This document shows, in pieces, positions 9,021-17,377 of a stretch of DNA of 64,000 bases; the stretch's first letter is position 1, and each line of letters begins with the position of its first letter. The notes under the pieces are model-generated. The model ran no database searches. It had not been told where the DNA came from and saw only the letters and a program-made list of their open reading frames with translations. This stretch comes from Armatimonadota bacterium (GTDB lineage: Bacteria; Armatimonadota; Zipacnadia; Zipacnadales; UBA11051), in assembly GCA_013178155.1 (NCBI GenBank), contig JABLXH010000010.1, positions 62,001 to 126,000 of the forward strand, written 5' to 3'. The translations under genes were made by a program, and so were the position numbers.

Positions 9021-9069
9021 AGGTAAGCGTGCGGCGCCACCACCAGAAGCCAAAGCGCTGGGCTGTCAT
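9019..9069 (-). CDS. trpL: trp operon leader peptide
   Basis: A 16-codon open frame reading MTAQRFGFWWWRRTLT then TAG. It contains three consecutive Trp codons at 9045-9037, positioned directly before region 1 of the attenuator and ending exactly at the first base of region 2. GAGG lies five bases before the ATG. The peptide itself needs no function: its translation senses tryptophanyl-tRNA supply. The order Phe-Trp-Trp-Trp-Arg-Arg, the stop-codon position and the alternative hairpins together make chance very unlikely. Confidence 0.9.
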   Translation of the reverse strand: MTAQRFGFWWWRRTLT

Positions 9070-9078
9070 CGTGGCCTC

Positions 9079-9107
9079 ATGTTAGCGCGGTTGGCGGGAG
9101 GAGTCAA
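9079..9107 (-). promoter_or_regulatory. Putative sigma70-type promoter for the trp leader
   Basis: On the minus strand TTGACT (9107-9102) and TAACAT (9084-9079) are separated by 17 bp. Transcription would start near 9073-9071, only two to four bases before the leader-peptide ATG, giving a nearly leaderless message that would exclude the GAGG. The promoter overlaps the stop codon of the upstream small gene. Confidence 0.55.
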
Positions 9108-9315
9108 GGGTAAGGCTGCCGCCTCCAGGCTGGTCGAGAATGAGGAAGACCGCAACCACTCCCGCCTCGGGGTCGACAATGAAACAGTCATTGCCACGGC
9201 CCCGGACCACCTGTAGTCCCCGGCCGGAGCCAGGGCTATCCACGACCAGTCGCACCTCATCGGCGCCGTTCCTGTTGCCGCCTGGATGCTGCCACACAAG
9301 ATGATGCTCTGCCAT
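9082..9315 (-). CDS. Small hypothetical protein
   Basis: 77 residues from ATG 9315 (an earlier in-frame ATG at 9387 is possible but its sequence is less protein-like). The text DEVRLVVDSPGSGRG, FIVDPEAGVVAVFLILDQP shows alternating hydrophobic beta-strand periodicity and looks coding, unlike the shadow frames. No signal peptide, no membrane helix and no family that I recognise. It lies between the regulator gene and the trp leader on the same strand, and its stop codon overlaps the trp leader promoter. Confidence 0.5.
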   Translation of the reverse strand: MAEHHLVWQHPGGNRNGADEVRLVVDSPGSGRGLQVVRGRGNDCFIVDPEAGVVAVFLILDQPGGGSLTLDSSRQPR

Positions 9316-9392
9316 CGTGCCCACCCTTTCTACCCCCCTCCGCCTCATGTACGGACCGTGTTGGCACTCCGCACCATGTGGATCCACACCGG

Positions 9393-9734
9393 TCAGCTCC
9401 CCTCAGTCCCGGTCACCGAGCTCAGGAGATCTCGCAGCCGCTGCCGGTACTGGTCGAAGGCCCGCCGCCCCTCGGGTGTGAGCCGCAGGATGGTCTGGGG
9501 CTTCTTCCCGGCGTAGCCCTTCTCGATGGCCACATATCCTGCCGCCTCGAGCTTGCTCAGGTGTGACGACATGTTCCCCCAGGTCAGGCCCGTCTGCCTA
9601 ACCAGGAACAAGTAGTCAGCTTCCTCGACCACGTAGAGCTGGGCCATGATCTGCAGCCGAGCGGGTTCATGGATGACCCTGTCTAACTCCAGCGGCTGCA
9701 CGGGCGCGGTCTCCTCATTCGGCATGGGGCTCAC
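9393..9734 (-). CDS. Winged-helix transcriptional regulator (HTH_34/MarR-like)
   Basis: 113 residues. The core, ARLQIMAQLYVVEEADYLFL then LTWGNMSSHLSKLEAAGYV, is a winged helix with the recognition helix GNMSSHLSKLE, followed by the wing IEKGYAGKKPQTILRLT and a C-terminal helix. This is the small 'transcriptional regulator, winged-helix DNA-binding' group (PF13601-like) that usually controls an adjacent membrane protein. Its start overlaps the end of the upstream membrane-protein gene by 20 bp, so the two are coupled. The palindrome at 10378-10404 is the obvious candidate operator. Confidence 0.87.
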   Translation of the reverse strand: MSPMPNEETAPVQPLELDRVIHEPARLQIMAQLYVVEEADYLFLVRQTGLTWGNMSSHLSKLEAAGYVAIEKGYAGKKPQTILRLTPEGRRAFDQYRQRLRDLLSSVTGTEGS

Positions 9735-10338
9735 CCACTTCCACTACCGGATGGCGCCGCAGGAAGAGCAGGAAGCTGATTCCGCCCGTGACGACGGTAG
9801 CGAGGGCCAGCACCAGCAGGTGCGCCGCTGTATTGCCGTAGGGCCCCGAAGCCGGCAGGAGCGAGAAGACCAGCCCGCTGACGAGTGCGGCCGCGGTATA
9901 CAGGTGATAGCGCCACAGGCCACTGCGTCCCGCCGCATGGATGAAGCCACCTGACACCAGCAGAGACACCCACAGCGGCATCCACTGGCGCCAGATGGTG
10001 ATCCCCGGGGGTGCCCCCCGCAGCGCGACCAGTACGGCAGCCAGGACCACGGTCACCATGACCACCCACAGGGCCACGCCACCCAGCAGCTTCGCGGGCG
10101 GCTGCTCGCGCAGCCGGACGTAGCCGACCCGCGGCTCTGTCCAGCGCCGGCGCAGCCGGCCCAGGGCTCGGACCATGAGCAGTTGCAGCACAACCACGAG
10201 AACCATGACGCCCGCATGGGTGCTCAGCGCCAGGCCCATCAGGGCCAGGAGCAGGCCGAGGCAGACATCGGTAAGGCCATCCTGCTCTACGCCATGCCAT
10301 GACTGTCGTTCGAGCGTCTGAAGCTGACTGTCCTGCAT
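9715..10338 (-). CDS. Multi-pass membrane protein, operon partner of winged-helix regulator
   Basis: 207 residues from ATG 10338, chosen because GGAGG sits eight bases upstream. A hydrophilic N-terminus (QTLERQSWHGVEQDGLTDV) is followed by about six membrane helices in three hairpin pairs. No enzymatic motif is visible. Membrane protein plus overlapping small winged-helix regulator is a recurrent two-gene arrangement in bacteria whose function is mostly unknown. The gene lies behind a near-consensus promoter whose start site is covered by a perfect palindrome, suggesting autorepression of the pair. Confidence 0.8.
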   Translation of the reverse strand: MQDSQLQTLERQSWHGVEQDGLTDVCLGLLLALMGLALSTHAGVMVLVVVLQLLMVRALGRLRRRWTEPRVGYVRLREQPPAKLLGGVALWVVMVTVVLAAVLVALRGAPPGITIWRQWMPLWVSLLVSGGFIHAAGRSGLWRYHLYTAAALVSGLVFSLLPASGPYGNTAAHLLVLALATVVTGGISFLLFLRRHPVVEVGEPHAE

Positions 10339-10377
10339 CGTCACCACCTCCGGGGGATTCTACAGGCTTCCTCTGGC

Positions 10378-10404
10378 AATGTACTTTGTAATGCAAAGTA
10401 CATT
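10378..10404. promoter_or_regulatory. Perfect inverted repeat, probable operator
   Basis: Arms AATGTACTTTG (10378-10388) and CAAAGTACATT (10394-10404) are exact reverse complements around a 5-bp centre. It is AT-rich in a GC-rich genome and covers the predicted transcription start of the membrane protein/regulator operon. Size and symmetry fit a homodimeric winged-helix protein. Confidence 0.75.
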
Positions 10405-10408
10405 GCAC

Positions 10409-10436
10409 ATTGTAGCACGCCACCGCCGCCTGTCAA
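10409..10436 (-). promoter_or_regulatory. Near-consensus sigma70 promoter
   Basis: On the minus strand TTGACA (10436-10431), a 16-bp spacer, then TACAAT (10414-10409). It points into the membrane protein/regulator operon, with the -10 box five bases from the palindrome. Confidence 0.75.
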
Positions 10437-10449
10437 GACCCTATCCACA

Positions 10450-10545
10450 GCAAGAGGGGTACCACAGCCAGGCAAGAGGGGTGCCACCGCCAGGCCTCCT
10501 GGTCGTGGAGGTACGGTCGCCCACTGCCAGCGGGGCTGGCAGTGG
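10450..10545. repeat. Tandem 22-bp repeat and 10-bp perfect hairpin
   Basis: Two adjacent 22-bp units beginning GCAAGAGGGG (10450-10471 and 10472-10493) match at 20 of 22 positions. They are followed by a perfect hairpin CCACTGCCAG/CTGGCAGTGG (10521-10530 and 10536-10545, 5-base loop). No U-run follows on either strand, so it is probably a repetitive palindromic unit, not a terminator. Confidence 0.6.
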
Positions 10546-10632
10546 CACCCTCGCATGAGCTCCTCGCAGGTCAGTGTCAGCGTGGTAGCGAACCACCGCC
10601 CTCACCAGTCCTGGCCAAAGGAGCCTTCTCCC

Positions 10633-11574
10633 ATGCGCGTCCTCGTCATCGGCGGCACCAACCATATCGGCCCGTACCTGGTCCAGCGGCTCGTGGGGCG
10701 CGGCGACCAGGTAACCGTCGTCAATCGCGGTCACCGCAATGAGCAGCTTCCCCCCCAGGCCGAATGCCTGCAGGCCGACATCTACCAGGAAGGGCAACTG
10801 GCCGCCGCGGTCGGCGACCGCATCTTTGACGCCTGCATCCACATGATTACCGGGAACGCTCTCGGGGCGCGGGTGGTGCTGGAGCCACTGCACGGCCAGA
10901 TTGGCCGCTACCTGCAGTGCGGCTCGACGGGCGTCTTCGCCCCGCTGCAGCGCATTCCGGGCGACGAGACCTGCCCCCAGAACCCGCCACCGGACTTCGG
11001 CGGCTTCGAGGGCAAAGTCGAGGCTGACCGGGAGGCCGCGCGGCTGTGCGCGGAGTATGGGCTACCGCTGGTGATCCTGCGCCCGACCAACGTCGGGGGG
11101 CCGGGGAACGTACCGCTGGAGACGTGGGGCGGGCGCGACCCGGAGTACTTCCAGCGCATCATTGACGGCCTGCCTGTGGAGATCCCCAACACGGGTGAGA
11201 CCCTGCTGCAGATCGTCCACGCCGACGACATGGCCCGGTCGTTCGTGCTGGCCCTGGACCATCCGGACGTAACCGGCGACTTCAACATCAGCGCCAGCTA
11301 CGCCATCACCCTGAACCGGTACGTGGAGCTACTGGGCGAGGCCCTGGGCCGCAAGCCCGCGGTGGAGCACTTGCCCATGGAGGACCTCTGGGCGCGCTAC
11401 CAGGACACGGGCAAGGTCTACCGCGGCGGCCTGCTGTTCCTGTGTGAGCACATGTGCTTCGACCTGCGCAAGGCCCGCGAGCAGCTCGGTTATGTGCCAC
11501 AGTATGAGCCGGAGGAGTCGATTCCGCAGACGGTGAAGTGGATGTTCGAGCAGGGGATTCTGACGCGGCGCTGA
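10633..11574 (+). CDS. NAD-dependent epimerase/dehydratase family protein
   Basis: 313 residues from ATG 10633, preceded by AAGGAG. An extended short-chain dehydrogenase fold: MRVLVIGGTNHIGPYL is the N-terminal dinucleotide-binding turn (here GGTNHIG, close to GGxGxxG), with TVVNRG after beta-2. In place of a classical YxxxK, the segment FGGFEGKVEADREA aligns where the catalytic Lys helix is expected, so the catalytic Tyr appears absent. Members act on nucleotide sugars or related substrates. It is followed 154 bp later by a sugar isomerase on the same strand. Confidence 0.82.
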   Translation: MRVLVIGGTNHIGPYLVQRLVGRGDQVTVVNRGHRNEQLPPQAECLQADIYQEGQLAAAVGDRIFDACIHMITGNALGARVVLEPLHGQIGRYLQCGSTGVFAPLQRIPGDETCPQNPPPDFGGFEGKVEADREAARLCAEYGLPLVILRPTNVGGPGNVPLETWGGRDPEYFQRIIDGLPVEIPNTGETLLQIVHADDMARSFVLALDHPDVTGDFNISASYAITLNRYVELLGEALGRKPAVEHLPMEDLWARYQDTGKVYRGGLLFLCEHMCFDLRKAREQLGYVPQYEPEESIPQTVKWMFEQGILTRR

Positions 11575-11728
11575 AGCCCGTGCCCGCCGTGTCGCCATCG
11601 CGTCGGCGGGGCATCACTCGACGGGAGTATCAAGCGTACCGACTCCAGGCTGCCGGAACGACCCGGCGGGGCGCTGAGGTGCGCTGGACCTCTGATCCCC
11701 GCGCTACACAAGACAAGGAGTGACCCGT

Positions 11729-12553
11729 ATGCGACCCTGGATCATGTTCACGAAGCACCTGGAAGGTTGGGACCTGCCGCAGATCATGGACGGGCTGAAG
11801 CGGGCGGGGGTGGAGGGGGCCGACCTGTGCGTGCGGCCAGGGTATCCGGTGACGCCGGAAAACTGCCGCACCGAGCTGCCCAAGGCCGCGAAGCTGTTTG
11901 CCGAGGAAGGGCTGTGCATTCCGCTGGTGACCACTCCCGGCGACTTTGTCAGCCTCGAATCGCCCCACGTCGAGGACGTGTTCGTGGCCTGCGCCGAAGC
12001 GGGCGTGAAGTTCATCAAGCTCGGCTACTGGTATCTGGAGGACAACGACTACTGGGCGACCCTGGACCGCTGCCGCCAGCGGCTGGAAGGCTTCGCGACC
12101 CTGGCCGAGAAGACCGGCGTCAAGGCCCTGGTGCACAACCACTCGGGCAGCACCATGGGGCTGAACTCGGCGGCGGTCATGCACATCCTCAAAGGCTTTG
12201 ACCCGAAGCTGGTGGGCGTGTTCACCGATGTGGGACACCTGTCCATCGTCGGCGAGCCGTACCCGCTGGCCTTCGCCATGGTCAAGGACTACATGTGCGC
12301 CCTGGCCTTCAAGGACCTGGTCAAGGTGAAGGTGCCCAACCCTGACGGGACCTTCAACTGGAGCATTGATGTCTGGCCGCTCGGGATGGGCCTGGGCAAT
12401 TTCCCGCAGGTCATGCAGCTTCTGAAGGATATGGCGTTCGAGGGCCCCATCAGCTTCCACTGCGAGTATAGCAAGCTCCCGCCGGAGTCGGTGGTCTTGC
12501 AGTGCAAGATAGACACGACGTGGATGACGGAGGTCGTGAGCAAGCTCGGGTAA
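11729..12553 (+). CDS. Xylose isomerase-like TIM-barrel protein (sugar phosphate isomerase/epimerase)
   Basis: 274 residues. ATG 11729 is preceded by AAGGAG at eight bases; an in-frame GTG at 11720 falls inside that site. The AP endonuclease 2/xylose isomerase-like TIM barrel is seen from MFTKHLEGWDLPQIMDGL through VEGADLCVRPGY, the metal-ligand strand ALVHNHSGS, VGVFTDVGHL and ISFHCEYS. Such proteins isomerise or epimerise keto-sugars or related compounds with a divalent metal. It shares the MFxKHLxG start and the overall plan with the protein at 51333-52172, so the two are paralogs. It precedes the GH42-like gene. Confidence 0.85.
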   Translation: MRPWIMFTKHLEGWDLPQIMDGLKRAGVEGADLCVRPGYPVTPENCRTELPKAAKLFAEEGLCIPLVTTPGDFVSLESPHVEDVFVACAEAGVKFIKLGYWYLEDNDYWATLDRCRQRLEGFATLAEKTGVKALVHNHSGSTMGLNSAAVMHILKGFDPKLVGVFTDVGHLSIVGEPYPLAFAMVKDYMCALAFKDLVKVKVPNPDGTFNWSIDVWPLGMGLGNFPQVMQLLKDMAFEGPISFHCEYSKLPPESVVLQCKIDTTWMTEVVSKLG

Positions 12554-12638
12554 CGACGGTCGGGGTGGCAGGGGGACACGGTGACAATGGGCAATGGCCC
12601 GGACGCTCGGTGAGTCGAGGCGAAAGGGGCGTATCGCC

Positions 12639-15600
12639 ATGCTGAGGCATGCGGTTGTCGGAGCGACGCTTCTGGGGCTGCTGTCGCCAGTGCTGGCCGG
12701 GACCACGGCCGAGGAGGTGGAGCTCAGCCAGTCCCTTCAGACCCAGGTGGTCACCCCCCACAAGGACTGGGGCGCCGGCTGGGTCAAGGGGCCGGTGCGC
12801 GCGCTGTTTCTCATCTACAGCGGCACCTACGGCGGCTCGTGGGACCAGCCGGGCACCCGCCTGCGTGAGGTCATCGAGCTCATGCAGCGCTTTGACATCA
12901 CCGGCGATGCGGCCTACTTCGGCAGCAACCCCACCGGAGACCAGTGGAACTTCCACGGGCTCAAGCTGGGCGAGGACCGGGTCGAGCGACTGCTGCAGAA
13001 GCCCTATGATCTCTACGTCATTGGCGGCTTCCCCATGGAGAAGCTGCCCGCCAAGGTCCAGTATGAAATCATGAAGCCGGTGGCCGAGGGCGCGGGGCTG
13101 TTGTGCTGCGGCAATGCGCCCAATGAGTACATGGCCGAGAAACGACAACTCAGCCCCTTGCCGGGTTTCATCACCGGCGGCCTACCCTGGGTGGACCCGG
13201 GTCCGCTGACCCACTCAACGACTGCCTACAAACTCGGCAAGGGGCGCGGCGTGTGGCTCAAGTACGATGCGCACGGCCTGACCCCGCGCAACTACTTCTC
13301 CTTCCGCGGCCTGGCCGAGTATGACTACCGGATGCTGCTGGTGGGACGGGCGGCGTTGTGGGCCGCGGGGCGCGACAATGACATCGAGCTGGTCTCAGTT
13401 GCCGGTCCGGAGCCGGTCACGGTCCAGCGGGACAGCCTCCCGGCCACCACCGAACTGATCATGAACAACCGCCGCACCGCACCGGTGCCCGTGACGGTCG
13501 AGTTGGGCCTGCGACGCGGTTCGGACGGGTATGTCTGGAAGGTGCCGAAAGTCACGGCAACACTGGCTGGAGGCGCTGAGACGCGCCTGAGCGTCAGCCT
13601 GCCGCGGGTGCGCGCAGGGGACTACTACCTCGATGTTGTGGCCAAGAGTGACCGGGGAACCGAAGCCTTCGGTGCGGGGAAGATCATTGTCGCCAGCCCC
13701 TTCGGTGTGGACCGCGTGACCATGTACGGCGACTACGTCGAGCGCGGGAAGACCCTCGGCGGTGAGATCGTTCTGTATGGCGAGGTGCCGACAGAAGCGG
13801 CCCTGGTCCTGCGCTTCCGGGACTCCTATGGCCGAGTTCTCCGCCAGCAGCGCCTGCCGCTGGTGGACGGACAGAACCTGTATCGCTTCAGCTTCAGCCC
13901 CGATGAGTTCAGCACTATCCTCATGCGGGCCGAGGCGGTCCTGACCCACGCCGGCGCTGAGGTGGAGATGAAAGACGCTAGCTTCACGGTCCCCAAGCGC
14001 CGCCACGGCGAGTTCAACTTCGTGCAGTGGGATACGCCGCAGGACGTCTTGGGCTACTGGGCCTGGCGGCAGCTTCGCGAGGCGGGCCAGGAGGTCTGCC
14101 TGATCGGTAGCATGGGTAACGAACCGACCAGGCAGGTGGAGGTTCTCAAGGCCTGGGACATCTCACTGGTCCCCTACAGCACGCGGATCCTCGACAAGCA
14201 GGATGAGAACGGCTACATGCTGCCGACATGCTGGAACCACGAGCCAGACGTTACCGCCCATGTCCAGAAGATCGTGGACAACCAGCAGCTTCTGCGCCAA
14301 CAGGGCGTATTCGTCTACTCCCTGGGCGACGAGGGTGTCACCAGGGGCTGCTGCGTGCACCCCGACTGCCTGGCGACCTACCGCCGCTGGCTCCAGGAGC
14401 AGTATGGGACCATTGAGCGCCTGAACGAGTCCTGGGGTGAGGCCTACGCCTCCTTTGACGAGGTCAATCTTCTCGATCCGAAGGACTACATGGAGAATGC
14501 GGCGGCCAGCACCTGCCCCCCACGCTGGTATGACCGCCAGGCCTTCGCGCGCTGGAACCTGTCCAACTACGTGGCGCGGTACGTGCGGGCCTACAGCGAA
14601 CTGGACCCCCAAGCTCTCACCGGCTATGAGGGCACCGGCGGGTTCGGCGACGACTACGACGCCATCATGACCACCAACACCTTCTATGGCCCGTACCCCG
14701 ACCTCGGCGACGACATCCTGCGGTCGTGTTACCCGCGGGACCGCGTGCGGTCCAACTGGATGGGCTACTCCAAGACCGGTGACGCCCTCTCCGACGCCGC
14801 CTGGCGCATGGTCATGAAGGGCATGGACAGCATCTGGTACTGGATGTGGGACGGTCTCGGCGACTACTGGGGGTACCTGAAGCCCAGCCTGGACTACTAC
14901 CCCGCCACGGCCGACGTGGCCCGCGAGATGACGCCGGTGCGACACGGCCTCGGTGACCTGATCCTCAAGGCGCAGCCCGTGCACAGCGGCATCGCGGTCT
15001 TCTACTCCCTGCCCTCGGCCATCAACCAAAGCATCGAGAACGGGCGCGATTTCGTCAGCCCCCAGCAGACCCACGAGACGTGGACACAGCTTACCTATGA
15101 ACTGGGGCTGGACTTCCGCTACCTGACCAGCAAGCTGCTGACGGGCGGGGCGCTGACCAACGAGGAGTTTCGGGTGCTGCTGCTGCCCCACACGAGCGCT
15201 CTCAGCCGTGCTGAGGCCGAGGCCATCCGGCGCTTCGCCGAGGGTGGCGGCACGGTCATCGCCGACGTGCGCCCCGGCATCTTCGACGAGCACTGCAAGG
15301 CGGTCAACCCCGGCCTGCTGGATGACCTGTTTGGCATCGTCTACATCGGGCGCAGCAAGGGCGCTGTGGCGGACGTAACCGTCGCTGCCGAGGTTGGGGG
15401 CAAGACCCTCAGCGGCAGCTTCCCGAAGACCCATGTGGACACCCAGGTGCGGACCGCGGAGTCACCCACCGCGGACTCCCCACCCGCGTTGATCGTGCGG
15501 CGCGTGGGGCAGGGCCGGGCCATCCTGCTGAACTTCCAGCTCAGCCGTGCCGGCAAAGACGACCCCATTACCACGGCCTCGCGGGGGCTACTGCGCGGGC

Positions 15601-16211
15601 TTTACGAGCTGGCTGGCGCCCGGAGCCCGGCGAAGGTGACGGCTCCTGACGGTGGCCCGCTGCCCGTGACGGAAGCTCGACAGTGGCGCACCGGCAATGG
15701 GTTGCTGCTGGGCATCTGGCGGCGCATGGAGAATGCCTGGTTCAACCCCAGTGGTGGCGTCATCGCGGGGCCGCCACAGCCCGCACGGGTCAGCTTCGAC
15801 GGCAAGCGCCATGTCTATGACCTGCGGGCCGGCAAGTACCTCGGTCAGGTCAGCCGCGTGGAGACACAACTGCGCTGGGGCCGAGCCAGCTTCTTCCTGG
15901 CGTTGCCCTACCAGATCACGGGCTTGCAGGCCTCCCTTTCCACCGCCAGACCCCAGCGCGGTGAGGTAGTAACCGCGACGGTCAGACTTCGCGGTTCCGG
16001 CAAGATCACGGAGCGCCTGCCCGTCTGGGTCGAGATCACCGACCCGGCGGGGAACCGGCCGCTGTGGGGGCGGCAGACGATGCTGCTGACGGGCGGGGCA
16101 GGGCAGATCCGCCTGCCGGTAGCCCACAATGACACGCCGGGCAAGTGGCGACTGCGAGCGACCGAGCTGTTCAGCGGGAAGTCTGCAGAGGTTGCCTGGA
16201 CAGTACAGTAA
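12639..16211 (+). CDS. Large secreted GH42-like (beta-galactosidase-type) protein
   Basis: 1190 residues with a signal peptide (LRHAVVGATLLGLLSPVLAG). The first ~250 residues form a GATase-like region (VIGGFPMEKLPAKV, LLCCGNAPNEY), followed by beta-sandwich domains. From about residue 460 there is a TIM-barrel resembling GH42, with VYSLGDEG, an NESWG loop, WNLSNYVARYVRAYSELDP and WYWMWDGLGDYWGYLK. Then comes a second GATase-like region like the GH42 trimerisation domain (RRFAEGGGTVIADVRPG) and a C-terminal Ig-like domain. The substrate is unknown; exact GH family membership needs a profile search. It starts 85 bp after the isomerase gene. Confidence 0.78.
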   Translation: MLRHAVVGATLLGLLSPVLAGTTAEEVELSQSLQTQVVTPHKDWGAGWVKGPVRALFLIYSGTYGGSWDQPGTRLREVIELMQRFDITGDAAYFGSNPTGDQWNFHGLKLGEDRVERLLQKPYDLYVIGGFPMEKLPAKVQYEIMKPVAEGAGLLCCGNAPNEYMAEKRQLSPLPGFITGGLPWVDPGPLTHSTTAYKLGKGRGVWLKYDAHGLTPRNYFSFRGLAEYDYRMLLVGRAALWAAGRDNDIELVSVAGPEPVTVQRDSLPATTELIMNNRRTAPVPVTVELGLRRGSDGYVWKVPKVTATLAGGAETRLSVSLPRVRAGDYYLDVVAKSDRGTEAFGAGKIIVASPFGVDRVTMYGDYVERGKTLGGEIVLYGEVPTEAALVLRFRDSYGRVLRQQRLPLVDGQNLYRFSFSPDEFSTILMRAEAVLTHAGAEVEMKDASFTVPKRRHGEFNFVQWDTPQDVLGYWAWRQLREAGQEVCLIGSMGNEPTRQVEVLKAWDISLVPYSTRILDKQDENGYMLPTCWNHEPDVTAHVQKIVDNQQLLRQQGVFVYSLGDEGVTRGCCVHPDCLATYRRWLQEQYGTIERLNESWGEAYASFDEVNLLDPKDYMENAAASTCPPRWYDRQAFARWNLSNYVARYVRAYSELDPQALTGYEGTGGFGDDYDAIMTTNTFYGPYPDLGDDILRSCYPRDRVRSNWMGYSKTGDALSDAAWRMVMKGMDSIWYWMWDGLGDYWGYLKPSLDYYPATADVAREMTPVRHGLGDLILKAQPVHSGIAVFYSLPSAINQSIENGRDFVSPQQTHETWTQLTYELGLDFRYLTSKLLTGGALTNEEFRVLLLPHTSALSRAEAEAIRRFAEGGGTVIADVRPGIFDEHCKAVNPGLLDDLFGIVYIGRSKGAVADVTVAAEVGGKTLSGSFPKTHVDTQVRTAESPTADSPPALIVRRVGQGRAILLNFQLSRAGKDDPITTASRGLLRGLYELAGARSPAKVTAPDGGPLPVTEARQWRTGNGLLLGIWRRMENAWFNPSGGVIAGPPQPARVSFDGKRHVYDLRAGKYLGQVSRVETQLRWGRASFFLALPYQITGLQASLSTARPQRGEVVTATVRLRGSGKITERLPVWVEITDPAGNRPLWGRQTMLLTGGAGQIRLPVAHNDTPGKWRLRATELFSGKSAEVAWTVQ

Positions 16212-16225
16212 GGAGGTGGTCGGCG

Positions 16226-17377
16226 ATGCGCGCCCTGGCGATGAGCTCCCTGCTAGCGCTGCTGGCTGCCGGCCTGGCCGCTGCTTCCGAGGTGTCGGTC
16301 AGCGACACCGGCGAGAGCACGCACACGGGGACCTGGGAGTGCACGCCTGGCCACGAGATCAGGGCCCGCAGCTTACGACTCGCGACCAGCGTGGCCGCTT
16401 ACCGGTTCGCCTATAGTGGCTGCTTGGACCCCTCCCACGGCGACGAGCACCCCTCCTCAGAAGGCAACCTTGGTATGCCGGAGCCGACGCTGTGCAACTT
16501 CTACCACTCCGGCTTCATGGGTGTGCTCATCAACGGCAAGGATGCGGTGCGGTACACGCTGCGCGATGTGCGACCACTTGAGTCTGGCGAGCGCGGTAGT
16601 CTGCAGTTCATCTTCGCCCACCCGGACGCCGACGTGGGGCTGCGGCTGATGATGCTCCCCGATGGCAACCATGTCCTGGCATTGCTGCGCTGGTGGCCTC
16701 GCGAGGGAAAGAGTGTGGACAGCGTGCGGGTCTGGCTGACCTGTTACCCCAGCTTCTTCACCGCCGCCCGCAACCGCCAGGGCGAGAGGCACGTGACTAC
16801 GCCGCGCACGGACCAGCAGGAGCCCACGACCCTGACGCTGATCCCGGCCGAGGACACCTGGCTTTTCTACCATGATCGCGTCTTTGACGTGGCCAAGGGG
16901 GAGGGCGAGGGGCCGTGCGCGACGCTCCTGGACCCGGCGAACGTGCAGGCGGGACGGGTGCATATTGGCGGCTACGCCGTACGCACCGAACTGGACCTCA
17001 ACCCCGGGGCCAAAGAGGCACGGTTGGCCTTCTACGACTTCAGGGGGCAGACCAACGCCGACGCCGAGGCGTACCTGCGGGCCCACGGCGCGGCTGACCT
17101 GGCTGAGCTGACCGCGACGGACTTCCGCCCGCGGCCGCTCTCGACCCTGGATCTGGCCGCGCGCCGGGCCGAGGCCGAGCAGCTTCTGACCGAGGCCGCC
17201 GAGGACGGCCAGACGCTGCGAGGGCCGGTGGAAGAGCTCTTTGCGCGGCTGGCCGACCTGCAACAGAAGGCCACGGGCGGCGACTGGTCGGCGGAGGCAG
17301 ACGTGGTTCAGGCGCTGCGTGACTCCGAGGGGCTGTTCTACCGATTGCGCATCTTTGCCGCCCTGAACCGACCCTAG
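16226..17377 (+). CDS. Secreted hypothetical protein
   Basis: 383 residues. ATG 16226 follows AAGGAGGTGG and begins a signal peptide (MSSLLALLAAGLAAASE), so the mature protein is extracytoplasmic. The body is beta-rich with repeated aromatic/Asp pairs (AYRFAYSGCLDPSHGDEHP, WLTCYPSFF, DTWLFYHDRVFDV), a look common to carbohydrate-active or carbohydrate-binding proteins, and it ends in an alpha-helical region rich in Ala/Glu (residues ~300-383). I do not recognise the family. It starts only 14 bp after the GH42-like gene, so it is probably its operon partner. Confidence 0.75.
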   Translation: MRALAMSSLLALLAAGLAAASEVSVSDTGESTHTGTWECTPGHEIRARSLRLATSVAAYRFAYSGCLDPSHGDEHPSSEGNLGMPEPTLCNFYHSGFMGVLINGKDAVRYTLRDVRPLESGERGSLQFIFAHPDADVGLRLMMLPDGNHVLALLRWWPREGKSVDSVRVWLTCYPSFFTAARNRQGERHVTTPRTDQQEPTTLTLIPAEDTWLFYHDRVFDVAKGEGEGPCATLLDPANVQAGRVHIGGYAVRTELDLNPGAKEARLAFYDFRGQTNADAEAYLRAHGAADLAELTATDFRPRPLSTLDLAARRAEAEQLLTEAAEDGQTLRGPVEELFARLADLQQKATGGDWSAEADVVQALRDSEGLFYRLRIFAALNRP

